The position numbers were made by a program, and so were the translations under genes. This document shows, one piece after another, positions 1 to 6,126 of a DNA stretch of 10,855 bases; within the stretch, counting starts at the first letter, position 1; each line of letters begins with the position of its first letter. The stretch is from Anaerosoma sp034007245 (lineage in GTDB: Bacteria > Actinomycetota > Coriobacteriia > Anaerosomatales > Anaerosomataceae). Below the pieces are notes generated by a model. That model did no database searches, was not told the DNA's origin, and was given only the letters and a program-made list of their open reading frames with translations. The DNA lies in the NCBI GenBank assembly GCA_034007245.1, contig JAVERH010000066.1, positions 1 through 10,855 on the forward strand, written 5' to 3'.

Positions 1-1
1 C

Positions 2-301
2 CCTGCGTTTCTCAACGTGTTCGCGCCGTGTCCGCGTGGCTGGCGCATCCCGTCGTCTATGACCATCGAGATCGCCAAACTCGCGGTGCAGACAGGCTTC
101 TGGCCGGTCTACGAGGTCGAGGACGGCGTATGGCGTCAGACGGTACGGGTCGCCAACAAGAAGCCGATCGAGGAGTTCCTCAAGCCGCAGGGTCGCTTCA
201 AGCACCTGTTCTCTGCTGGCAATGAGGCGCTGCTCGTCGAGATCCAGGCCGATGTGGATCGTGCGTACGACGCGGTCCTGAAGCGTTGCGCTGCCGAGTA
301 G
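2..301 (+). CDS. porB: Pyruvate:ferredoxin oxidoreductase beta subunit, C-terminal end (5' truncated)
   Basis: The reading frame is open from base 2 to the TAG at 299-301 and gives 99 residues; the start lies outside the window. The visible part begins with the stretch FLNVFAPCPRGW, followed by an alpha-helical tail (TIEIAKLAVQTGFWPVYEVEDG). This is typical of the end of the thiamine-diphosphate-binding beta subunit of 2-oxoacid:ferredoxin oxidoreductases. The Cys at residue 10 of the fragment corresponds to the last conserved cluster-ligand cysteine of the family. The enzyme oxidises pyruvate to acetyl-CoA and CO2 and passes electrons to ferredoxin in the cytoplasm, a hallmark of anaerobic metabolism. 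The alpha, gamma and delta parts would be expected upstream. A sister 2-oxoacid oxidoreductase (2-oxoglutarate or 2-oxoisovalerate) cannot be excluded from the tail alone. Confidence 0.85.
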   Translation, partial: PAFLNVFAPCPRGWRIPSSMTIEIAKLAVQTGFWPVYEVEDGVWRQTVRVANKKPIEEFLKPQGRFKHLFSAGNEALLVEIQADVDRAYDAVLKRCAAE

Positions 302-328
302 GGGCGTGCTTCGAATATCTGCGATAAG

Positions 329-361
329 CGGAGGCTCCGATGCGTGTCATCGGAGCCTCCG
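329..361 (+). terminator. Perfect 14-bp inverted repeat after porB, likely terminator hairpin
   Basis: CGGAGGCTCCGATG (329-342) is exactly complementary to CATCGGAGCCTCCG (348-361) with a 5-base loop CGTGT. It starts 28 bases after the porB stop. The stem is long and GC-rich, as for a factor-independent terminator, but no T-run follows, which is common in high-GC actinobacteria. Each arm is also a near-palindrome of the form CGGAG-N-CTCCG, so the element could instead, or also, be a protein-binding site for the next gene. Confidence 0.6.
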
Positions 362-362
362 A

Positions 363-371
363 TGCTAGAAT
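363..371 (+). promoter_or_regulatory. Possible extended -10 promoter upstream of the HD-GYP gene
   Basis: TGCTAGAAT has the TGN extension and five of six bases of TATAAT (TAGAAT, 366-371). No -35 like TTGACA is visible 17 bases upstream; that position falls inside the 329-361 hairpin. A transcript starting near 378 would leave a leader of about 66 bases before the ATG at 444. Pattern match only. Confidence 0.35.
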
Positions 372-430
372 GACTGCACAGCGCATTGCCCGGTTTTGCG
401 GGAGCGCAACTCACAACCGCCGACCACTCC

Positions 431-434
431 GGAG
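431..434 (+). promoter_or_regulatory. Ribosome binding site deciding the start at 444
   Basis: GGAG lies 9 bases before the ATG at 444, whereas the more upstream in-frame TTG at 396 has no purine-rich site. The GGAG is the right half of a perfect 10-bp palindrome, ACTCCGGAGT (426-435). Confidence 0.5.
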
Positions 435-443
435 TCGCGCTTC

Positions 444-2993
444 ATGAAGCAAAGCCCGTTCGGTAGACATCTGAGTAGCCAGATCATCTGGCCGCTCATC
501 CTTGTCTCGGTGCTCATCGGTATCGTGGCGACCATCGTCTCGGCCAGGGTTCTGGGTGAGTTCACAAGATCCCTTGGCGAGGAGAGCGCGCGTACCACCG
601 CCGAGTACGTGATCTCGGATCTCGATCATCACGCGTCGAGCTCCGTTCGGGCGCTCGGGGTACTGGCTGCTCGTCCGGGGTTCGTGAGTGTGGTGTCGGG
701 CAACGATCCCATGGAGATAGAGGAACACCTGCGGTTCGCCAACGAGGCGATCGATGTCGACACGATAGTGTTGCTCGACCAGGCCGGTACGCTGGTCGCG
801 GTCGTCTCCGATGCGTCCGGTCCCCGCGATGTTGCAGTGCCGACGCGAGCAGAGTGGGAGGCTGCCTCGGCAGTGGGACGCCCGGTGGTCGTTCCCTTCG
901 GCGATGGCTACGCGCTGTGGGCTCAGGTGGACATCCCCATGGATGATCAGCGGAAGCTTGCGTTGGGAAGCCTTCTCGAGATCGATGACGAGCTTGTCTC
1001 GTCGCTTGCCGTGGGTGGCAGAACCGGCATCCTCATCACCGACTCGCAGGGAGAGCCCCTTGCGCTCATGAGGCCCGATCAGGGCATCGCAGAGGGAGCT
1101 CCGGGACTTCTTGCGGACAGCAAGCTGATGGCAGTGCTCGATGAACTTATCGTCGATCCTTCGACGAGCGCGATCTATCAGTCCTCCACGGGCTACTATC
1201 GGATCGCGGCCGATACGCTCCCTATCGCGACGGCGCCCGACGAGTATCTTCTCGTCGCGTGTGGGGTCGATGCGACTCCCGCACGCAATGCAGCCGTTAC
1301 AACGATACAACTCGTGGTCGCCTGGTCTGCGCTGGCGATCCTCGTCCTCATCGTTCTGAACTGGTGGGTGGTCCGCTCGGTCACCACTCCGCTCAATGCG
1401 TTGACTGTCAGTACTCGTCGGCTTGCTGAAGGTGACTTCACCGCTAAGGTCGATATCACCGGTCCGGTCGAGATCACCGAGCTTGCGGAGAACTTCAATC
1501 GCATGACCGACTCTTTGAGCGAGTGCAGTGAGTCGCTGACCAAGAAGGTGCTCGAACTGGCGACACTCTACGAGATGAGCCGCTCCCTTGGACTGACGAT
1601 GGATCTCGGCACGCTACTCGACTCGGTGCTCGACTCCGCCCTGCGGATCTTCGAGGTGGAGGTCGGTTATATCATCATGTGCGATGGCGAGTCCGGCGTT
1701 CTCAGCGTCGAGGCTGCCCGGGGCGTCGGCCCGGCGCGTCCCGGCAAGCCGGTCACCAGCAACTCGATTTCCGAGTGGGTCATCCGCGAAGGGCGTCCGT
1801 TGATATTCAATCCTTCGGGGGCCGACGCCGATGGGCATCAACTAGAGTCTTTCTCCGACGCGCATGCTGCCCTTTGTGTGCCGCTACAGACCGCCGATGG
1901 GCCGATCGGTTCGGTCACCATCGGGTCGCGCGACCCTGGCCGGCGTTTCACGAGTGACGACGTCCGGTTGCTTGCAACGATCGCCAACCATGTGACGATA
2001 GTCATCGGCAACATCGGTCTGTTCTCGAACGTCCAGGAGGCCTATCTGGCGACCGTTCGCGCGCTCGCGGCTGCGGTGGACGCCAAGGACCCGTATACGC
2101 GAGGTCACTCGGAGGGCGTCGCCAAGTACGCACTCGTGATCGGCGAGCAACTCCGTCTCTCGCAGGAGCAGATGACCGCGCTTGAGATGGCGGCATACCT
2201 GCACGACATCGGCAAGATCGGTATCAGCGAGGAGATATTGCTCAAGCCCGGCAAGCTGACCGATGCCGAGATGAGCCAGATGCGCCATCATCCGCTCATA
2301 GGCGCGAACATCCTGAAACCGGTCACGTTCCCCTGGCCGATCGCACCGGTTGTACGGCATCACCACGAGCACTACGACGGAAACGGTTATCCGGCGGGAC
2401 TGAAGACCGATGAGATCCCGGTGCTTGCACGGGTGCTGACGGTGGCGGATGCATTCGAAGCTATGGTGGCGGATCGTCCGTATCGCCGTAGCCGATCGCA
2501 TCAGGAGGCGATCCTCGAGCTGGAGCGCTGCGCGGGGACGCAGTTCGATCCGCGAATAGTCGAGGCGTTCGTCGTCGCGCTCGAGTCGCAAGAGGGCAGC
2601 CCGCAGGATATGGTGGACCATGAGGTGTTCATCGACAACGATGAGGCACAAGCTGTCTTCATCGCGATCGCTGATGGGCTGTTCTCGAACTTCCGCAGAC
2701 TGGGTGGTCCCCGGCTTGCGAGTAACCTCGAACGCGAGATAAACGCTGATCTCACGGAGGGCAGCAGCTCGCTCACCTTTGAGGCAGGCAGGCTCGTGTT
2801 ACGGTCGGACGCCGAGGTCCACGACGAGGAGTATGCCCGCCATCTGAAGGCAGCGCTTGGTATCGTGCGTGTGCGTATCGAGGAGGCATCGGGGACGGGG
2901 CTCGCCGAGCACTTTCTGAGTGAGGCGATCGAGGCGTTGCCCGAGCGGATGAGGGCGCACGCCGAGCGACTCGGATTCTCGCCAACAGTCTGA
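444..2993 (+). CDS. Membrane sensor HD-GYP phosphodiesterase (sensor-HAMP-GAF-HD-GYP plus C-terminal extension)
   Basis: 849 residues, probably a cyclic di-GMP phosphodiesterase that answers an extracellular signal. Domains in order: membrane helix 14-35; extracytoplasmic region about 36-285, long enough for a Cache-type sensor; second helix 287-310; HAMP linker about 309-361; GAF domain about 380-525; HD-GYP domain about 528-712. The metal and catalytic residues are intact: H555, HD at 587-588 followed by IGK, H616, the HHH run at 639-641, D669, and the GNGYP signature at 646-650. Residues 715-849 form a further domain that I cannot assign. I chose ATG 444 over an in-frame TTG at 396 because GGAG lies 9 bases upstream and the first residues then lead straight into the membrane helix. 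The gene seems to be a single unit, separated from porB by a hairpin and from lysC by 92 bases. The ligand is unknown. Confidence 0.88.
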   Translation: MKQSPFGRHLSSQIIWPLILVSVLIGIVATIVSARVLGEFTRSLGEESARTTAEYVISDLDHHASSSVRALGVLAARPGFVSVVSGNDPMEIEEHLRFANEAIDVDTIVLLDQAGTLVAVVSDASGPRDVAVPTRAEWEAASAVGRPVVVPFGDGYALWAQVDIPMDDQRKLALGSLLEIDDELVSSLAVGGRTGILITDSQGEPLALMRPDQGIAEGAPGLLADSKLMAVLDELIVDPSTSAIYQSSTGYYRIAADTLPIATAPDEYLLVACGVDATPARNAAVTTIQLVVAWSALAILVLIVLNWWVVRSVTTPLNALTVSTRRLAEGDFTAKVDITGPVEITELAENFNRMTDSLSECSESLTKKVLELATLYEMSRSLGLTMDLGTLLDSVLDSALRIFEVEVGYIIMCDGESGVLSVEAARGVGPARPGKPVTSNSISEWVIREGRPLIFNPSGADADGHQLESFSDAHAALCVPLQTADGPIGSVTIGSRDPGRRFTSDDVRLLATIANHVTIVIGNIGLFSNVQEAYLATVRALAAAVDAKDPYTRGHSEGVAKYALVIGEQLRLSQEQMTALEMAAYLHDIGKIGISEEILLKPGKLTDAEMSQMRHHPLIGANILKPVTFPWPIAPVVRHHHEHYDGNGYPAGLKTDEIPVLARVLTVADAFEAMVADRPYRRSRSHQEAILELERCAGTQFDPRIVEAFVVALESQEGSPQDMVDHEVFIDNDEAQAVFIAIADGLFSNFRRLGGPRLASNLEREINADLTEGSSSLTFEAGRLVLRSDAEVHDEEYARHLKAALGIVRVRIEEASGTGLAEHFLSEAIEALPERMRAHAERLGFSPTV

Positions 2994-3022
2994 GAACAGC
3001 TGGCGGCGAAGGAGTCGCTTGT

Positions 3023-3031
3023 TGGTACACT
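3023..3031 (+). promoter_or_regulatory. Possible extended -10 promoter for lysC-asd
   Basis: TGGTACACT fits the extended -10 form TGN-TAnnnT (TACACT matches four of six consensus bases). It lies 55 bases before the lysC start, and no clear -35 is seen. It is the only promoter-like sequence I find in the 92-base gap. Pattern match only. Confidence 0.3.
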
Positions 3032-3048
3032 GGCTACCACTCGCACGT

Positions 3049-3065
3049 GCGGTCGTTTGGACCGC
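3049..3065 (+). other. Small hairpin in the lysC leader
   Basis: GCGGTC (3049-3054) pairs with GACCGC (3060-3065) around the loop GTTTG. It lies 10 bases upstream of the GGAAGG ribosome binding site (3075-3080). It is too small to be a lysine riboswitch, and no leader peptide was recognised. It may be incidental. Confidence 0.25.
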
Positions 3066-3085
3066 CCGGGGTCTGGAAGGTTTGA

Positions 3086-4348
3086 ATGGCCATCATCGTT
3101 CAGAAGTACGGCGGTACGTCGGTCGGTACGCCCGAGCGCATGCGGGCGGTCGCGCGTCGTATCGTCACGACCGCCGATGCAGGAAACAGTGTCGTGGCGG
3201 TCGTCTCCGCGATGGGTGACTTCACCGATGAACTGATCGAACTTGCGGTGCAGATCGACTCCGAGCCGCCCGAGCGCGAGATGGATATGCTGCTCGCGAC
3301 CGGGGAGCAGGTCTCGATCGCCCTACTCGCTATGGCGATCCATGCTGCTGGCCGCCGGGCCATCTCGTTCACCGGCCCGCAGGTGGGTATCGTCACCGAT
3401 CACGGTTATACGAAGGCGAAGATCCTTGAGCTGCGCGTGGATCGCCTACGCGCAGCGCTCGATGACGGCCAGATCGTGATCGTCGCGGGGTTTCAGGGAA
3501 CGACGCCTGACGGCCAGATCACCACGCTCGGTCGCGGTGGATCCGACACCACCGCAGTCGCGCTTGCATCGGGCATCGGCGCAGATATGTGTGAGATATA
3601 CACAGATGTCGAGGGTGTGTATACCGCCGACCCACGGGTGGTTCCGGATGCTCGTAAGATCGAGGAGATATCGTACGAGGCGATGCTGGAGCTGGCGGCA
3701 AGCGGCGCCGGTGTGCTGAATCTGCGCGCTGTCGAGTTTGCCCGGAACCACGGTGTCGTCATCGGCTGCCGTTCTAGTTTCACGGACAGCCCTGGGACCA
3801 TTGTGAAGGAGGCGGACGATTTCATGGAGCAGGCGATCATCTCGGGAGTCACGTGCGACGCATCCGAGGCGAAGGTGACGATCCGCGACGTGCCCGATCG
3901 CCCCGGTGTTGCGGCGTCGGTGTTCACCCGCATGGCCGAGGGCAATGTCAACGTGGACATGATCATCCAGAACATCTCCGAGGCCGGAACGACCGACATG
4001 TCATTCACGGTACCGGAGATCGATCTTCCGCGGGCCCGTCGCATCGTCGATGCGGTCGTAGCGGAGCTTGGTGCCCGGGAGTGGGTCGTCGATGAGTCGA
4101 TCGCCAAGATCTCACTTATCGGTGCCGGCATGAAGACGCACCCCGGCATCGCGGCACAGATGTTCCGCGCTCTTTCGGAGGCCGGGGTCAACATCGATCT
4201 TATCTCGACTTCGACGATCAGGGTGACCTGTGTGGTGGGTGGTGCCGATGCGGATACCGCAGTCCGGGCGCTTCACGCGAGCTTCGGGCTCGCAGATGAC
4301 GAGATCACCATCGAGTCGGTGTCAGGCTGCGGAGGGGGGGACGAATAG
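3086..4348 (+). CDS. lysC: Aspartate kinase (alpha subunit)
   Basis: 420 residues. Phosphorylates L-aspartate with ATP, the first step towards lysine, threonine, methionine and diaminopimelate (EC 2.7.2.4). The amino-acid kinase domain fills about residues 1-240, with the N-terminal signature KYGGTS (7-12), GRGGSDTTA (149-157) and YTDVEGVYTADPR (172-184). Two ACT regulatory domains follow, roughly 262-335 and 343-410, where feedback by lysine and/or threonine is expected. The overall length and layout match the Corynebacterium-type enzyme of about 421 residues. The ATG at 3086 has GGAAGG five bases upstream. The stop TAG shares its last base with the GTG of asd, so the two are co-transcribed and probably translationally coupled. 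An internal start at 3824 probably gives a separate regulatory subunit. The C-terminus ends in a glycine-rich tail (GCGGGDE). Confidence 0.96.
   Translation: MAIIVQKYGGTSVGTPERMRAVARRIVTTADAGNSVVAVVSAMGDFTDELIELAVQIDSEPPEREMDMLLATGEQVSIALLAMAIHAAGRRAISFTGPQVGIVTDHGYTKAKILELRVDRLRAALDDGQIVIVAGFQGTTPDGQITTLGRGGSDTTAVALASGIGADMCEIYTDVEGVYTADPRVVPDARKIEEISYEAMLELAASGAGVLNLRAVEFARNHGVVIGCRSSFTDSPGTIVKEADDFMEQAIISGVTCDASEAKVTIRDVPDRPGVAASVFTRMAEGNVNVDMIIQNISEAGTTDMSFTVPEIDLPRARRIVDAVVAELGAREWVVDESIAKISLIGAGMKTHPGIAAQMFRALSEAGVNIDLISTSTIRVTCVVGGADADTAVRALHASFGLADDEITIESVSGCGGGDE
3806..3812 (+). promoter_or_regulatory. Internal Shine-Dalgarno sequence inside lysC
   Basis: AAGGAGG, a near-complete anti-16S match and stronger than the site of lysC itself, precedes the in-frame ATG at 3824 by 11 bases. 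The spacing is slightly long but usable. It sits exactly where the separately translated beta subunit begins in other bacteria. Confidence 0.6.
3824..4348 (+). CDS. lysC: Aspartate kinase beta subunit from an internal in-frame start
   Basis: From the ATG at 3824 (Met247 of the full protein) to the shared stop, this reading would give 174 residues beginning MEQAIISGVTCDASEAKVT and holding only the two ACT domains. In Corynebacterium glutamicum and Bacillus subtilis (aspartokinase II) the same gene yields an alpha subunit and an in-frame beta subunit that assemble as alpha2beta2, with effector binding at the alpha-beta interface. From memory, the C. glutamicum beta start is at Met250 in an equivalent MEEAVLTGV context. 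AAGGAGG at 3806-3812 supports real initiation here. This is an inference from sequence and family precedent; the shorter product has not been shown. Confidence 0.65.
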   Translation: MEQAIISGVTCDASEAKVTIRDVPDRPGVAASVFTRMAEGNVNVDMIIQNISEAGTTDMSFTVPEIDLPRARRIVDAVVAELGAREWVVDESIAKISLIGAGMKTHPGIAAQMFRALSEAGVNIDLISTSTIRVTCVVGGADADTAVRALHASFGLADDEITIESVSGCGGGDE

Positions 4349-5373
4349 TGAGCTGGGGCTATGACATGCCGGAGCGTCCGGTCGTCGCGGTAGCGGGAGC
4401 CACGGGTGCGGTCGGCCGTGAGATGCTGGCCGTTCTCGAACAGCGTGAGTTTCCGGCGTCTCGTGTGATCGCGCTCGCGTCCCACCGATCTGCGGGCACG
4501 CGAGTGCCGTTCGCTGGAGGCGAGCTCGTTGTCGAAGAGATGACGGAGTCCGGTTTCCAGGGTGTTGATATCGCGCTCTTCTCGGCAGGCGCTGCGATCT
4601 CCCGCGAGATGCGCGAGGCTGTCACGGGTGCGGGATGCGTGATGATCGACAACTCCTCGGCGTTCCGGATGGACGAAGATGTGCCGCTCGTGGTCCCGGA
4701 GGTCAACGTACACGACCTTGAATGGCACAGTGGCGTGATCGCTAATCCGAACTGCTCGACGATTCAGATGGTCGTGGTGCTCGATGTCCTGCGGTCGCTG
4801 GCTCCCATCGCTCGCGTGGTGGCCTCCACCTATCAGGCGGCTTCGGGCGCGGGCCAGGCGGCGATGGACGAGCTCTACGATCAGACGGGCGACTTCCTGG
4901 CGGGTCGCAGCACAGTACCGTTGGCGTTCTCTCATCGGATCGCGTTCAACTGCATTCCGCAGATCGACGTGTTCCTCGAGGACGGCTCCACAAAAGAAGA
5001 GTGGAAGATGGTCGTCGAGACCAGGAAGATCCTCGGTGATCCGGACATCGGGGTCGCTGTGACGTGCATCCGTGTGCCGGTCTTGCGGTGTCACTCGGAG
5101 GCGCTTGCGATCGAGTTCGGATCGCCGATCTCGCTGCAGGCCGCCCGGGAGGCGCTCACCGAGGCGCAGGGAGTCACGGTGCTCGATGAGCCCGCTGATC
5201 GTCTCTATCCGATGCCAGCGCTACTCGAAGGCACAGACGATTGCTACGTCGGCCGGATCCGGCGTGATGACAGTGTCGAACACGGTCTGCAGCTGTGGAT
5301 CGTCGCTGATCAACTGCGCAAAGGGGCAGCACTCAACACGGTCCAGATAGCAGAAGCGCTTCTGTCACGTTAG
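4348..5373 (+). CDS. asd: Aspartate-semialdehyde dehydrogenase
   Basis: 341 residues, the usual family length. Reduces aspartyl-4-phosphate, the product of LysC, to aspartate-4-semialdehyde with NADPH (EC 1.2.1.11). The N-terminal Rossmann loop is GATGAVG (17-23). The catalytic nucleophile is C136 in NPNCSTIQ, and the acid-base histidine is probably H249 in RVPVLRCHSEA. The substrate-binding region also includes the QAASGAGQ stretch (163-170). The GTG start at 4348 overlaps the lysC stop (TAGTG) and follows a G-rich ribosome binding site at 4331-4340. An ATG at 4366 (Met7), just before the conserved core, is an alternative. The lysC-asd order is classic for actinobacteria. No terminator is visible after the gene. 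Confidence 0.96.
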   Translation: MSWGYDMPERPVVAVAGATGAVGREMLAVLEQREFPASRVIALASHRSAGTRVPFAGGELVVEEMTESGFQGVDIALFSAGAAISREMREAVTGAGCVMIDNSSAFRMDEDVPLVVPEVNVHDLEWHSGVIANPNCSTIQMVVVLDVLRSLAPIARVVASTYQAASGAGQAAMDELYDQTGDFLAGRSTVPLAFSHRIAFNCIPQIDVFLEDGSTKEEWKMVVETRKILGDPDIGVAVTCIRVPVLRCHSEALAIEFGSPISLQAAREALTEAQGVTVLDEPADRLYPMPALLEGTDDCYVGRIRRDDSVEHGLQLWIVADQLRKGAALNTVQIAEALLSR

Positions 5374-5406
5374 TATCGCTACAGACGCGCGCGCCTGGCG
5401 GGGCCG

Positions 5407-5415
5407 TGACATACT
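5407..5415 (+). promoter_or_regulatory. Possible extended -10 promoter for the two-component/hydrogenase-like operon
   Basis: TGACATACT, with a TGN extension and CATACT (four of six bases of TATAAT), lies 25 bases upstream of the response-regulator ATG in the only sizeable gap (66 bases) before this gene set. No -35 is visible. Weak evidence; transcription could also continue from asd. Confidence 0.25.
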
Positions 5416-5439
5416 CCACCGATAGACGGGGGATGCCGA

Positions 5440-6120
5440 ATGTCCGAGCACACCATATTGATCGTTGAAGACGATATCACTATCGCCCGCTTCGTCGAAC
5501 TCGAGCTCGAGCATGCCGGGTTCGAGGTGCTGCGGGCGGGCGATGGCGCTACCGCCATCGAGCTGGTCACAGAGCACCCCATAGACCTTGTTCTGCTCGA
5601 CCTCATGTTGCCGGGGATCGATGGCCTCGATGTGGCGAGGTTCATCCGCAAGCGCGGTCTCGAGATGCCGATCCTGATGCTCACTGCTCGTGCCGAGACG
5701 CACGATGTCGTCTCCGGATTCGAAGCAGGTGCTGATGACTATCTGCGTAAGCCGTTCGAGATCCCCGAGCTTCTCTCGCGGGTCCGTGCACTGCTCAAAC
5801 GTTCGACGGCTTCAGTCGCTCCGAGTGTGACCGAGGCTTCGGGTATCGCGATCGACCCCGAACGCCGCCTTGCCACGTGCCAGGGAGAGCCGCTCGACCT
5901 CACGGCCAAAGAGTTCGATCTACTGTTCTTCCTTGTGGCTAATGCCGGTCGTGTGATCTCTCGCGATGAGATCCTCGAGGCGGTCTGGGGCGCTCAGCGC
6001 TCGACCGACTCCAACGTGATCGAGGTGTTCGTCTGCCATTTGCGCAATAAGATCGGGGATAACGATAACCGCATCATTCAGACCATTCGCGGGGTCGGGT
6101 ACTTCTTCGCAAGGGGCTGA
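5440..6120 (+). CDS. OmpR/PhoB-family response regulator
   Basis: 226 residues. The N-terminal receiver domain (about 4-118) has the acidic pair D11-D12, the phospho-accepting D54 in LVLLDLMLPGIDG, T82 and K104, all in canonical places. The C-terminal part (about 132-224) is a winged-helix DNA-binding domain ending in the typical VRGVGY-like stretch (TIRGVGYFFARG). When phosphorylated it should bind DNA as a dimer and control transcription. GGGGG at 5428-5432 is spaced 7 bases from the ATG. The histidine kinase that follows starts 6 bases after the stop and is surely its partner. Targets are unknown; its own operon is a reasonable guess, but I see no clear direct repeat in the short upstream gap. 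Confidence 0.95.
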   Translation: MSEHTILIVEDDITIARFVELELEHAGFEVLRAGDGATAIELVTEHPIDLVLLDLMLPGIDGLDVARFIRKRGLEMPILMLTARAETHDVVSGFEAGADDYLRKPFEIPELLSRVRALLKRSTASVAPSVTEASGIAIDPERRLATCQGEPLDLTAKEFDLLFFLVANAGRVISRDEILEAVWGAQRSTDSNVIEVFVCHLRNKIGDNDNRIIQTIRGVGYFFARG

Positions 6121-6126
6121 GTCTGA

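Noticed and set aside
396..443. TTG start adding 16 residues to the HD-GYP protein
   Set aside because: No ribosome binding site before it, and the added residues (rich in Pro, Thr, Gln) do not resemble a membrane-protein N-terminus; ATG 444 has GGAG at good spacing.
411..1310. Long minus-strand open frame (299 codons) opposite the HD-GYP gene
   Set aside because: It mirrors the codon structure of a clearly functional gene in GC-rich DNA, has no recognisable domain and is rich in Arg and His, as antisense shadows usually are.
1884..2651. Minus-strand open frame of 255 codons opposite the HD-GYP catalytic domain
   Set aside because: Antisense shadow of a conserved domain; low-complexity Arg/His/Leu-rich translation.
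2994..3085. Lysine riboswitch before lysC
   Set aside because: The leader is at most 92 bases with only one 6-bp hairpin; the lysine riboswitch needs a five-helix junction of about 170 bases.
4273..5094. Minus-strand open frame of 273 codons opposite asd
   Set aside because: Overlaps the whole catalytic half of a well-conserved enzyme gene; no domain seen.
5374..5439. Terminator between asd and the response regulator
   Set aside because: The gap has a GC-rich run (5385-5405) but no stem of more than three or four pairs with a usable loop and no T-run.
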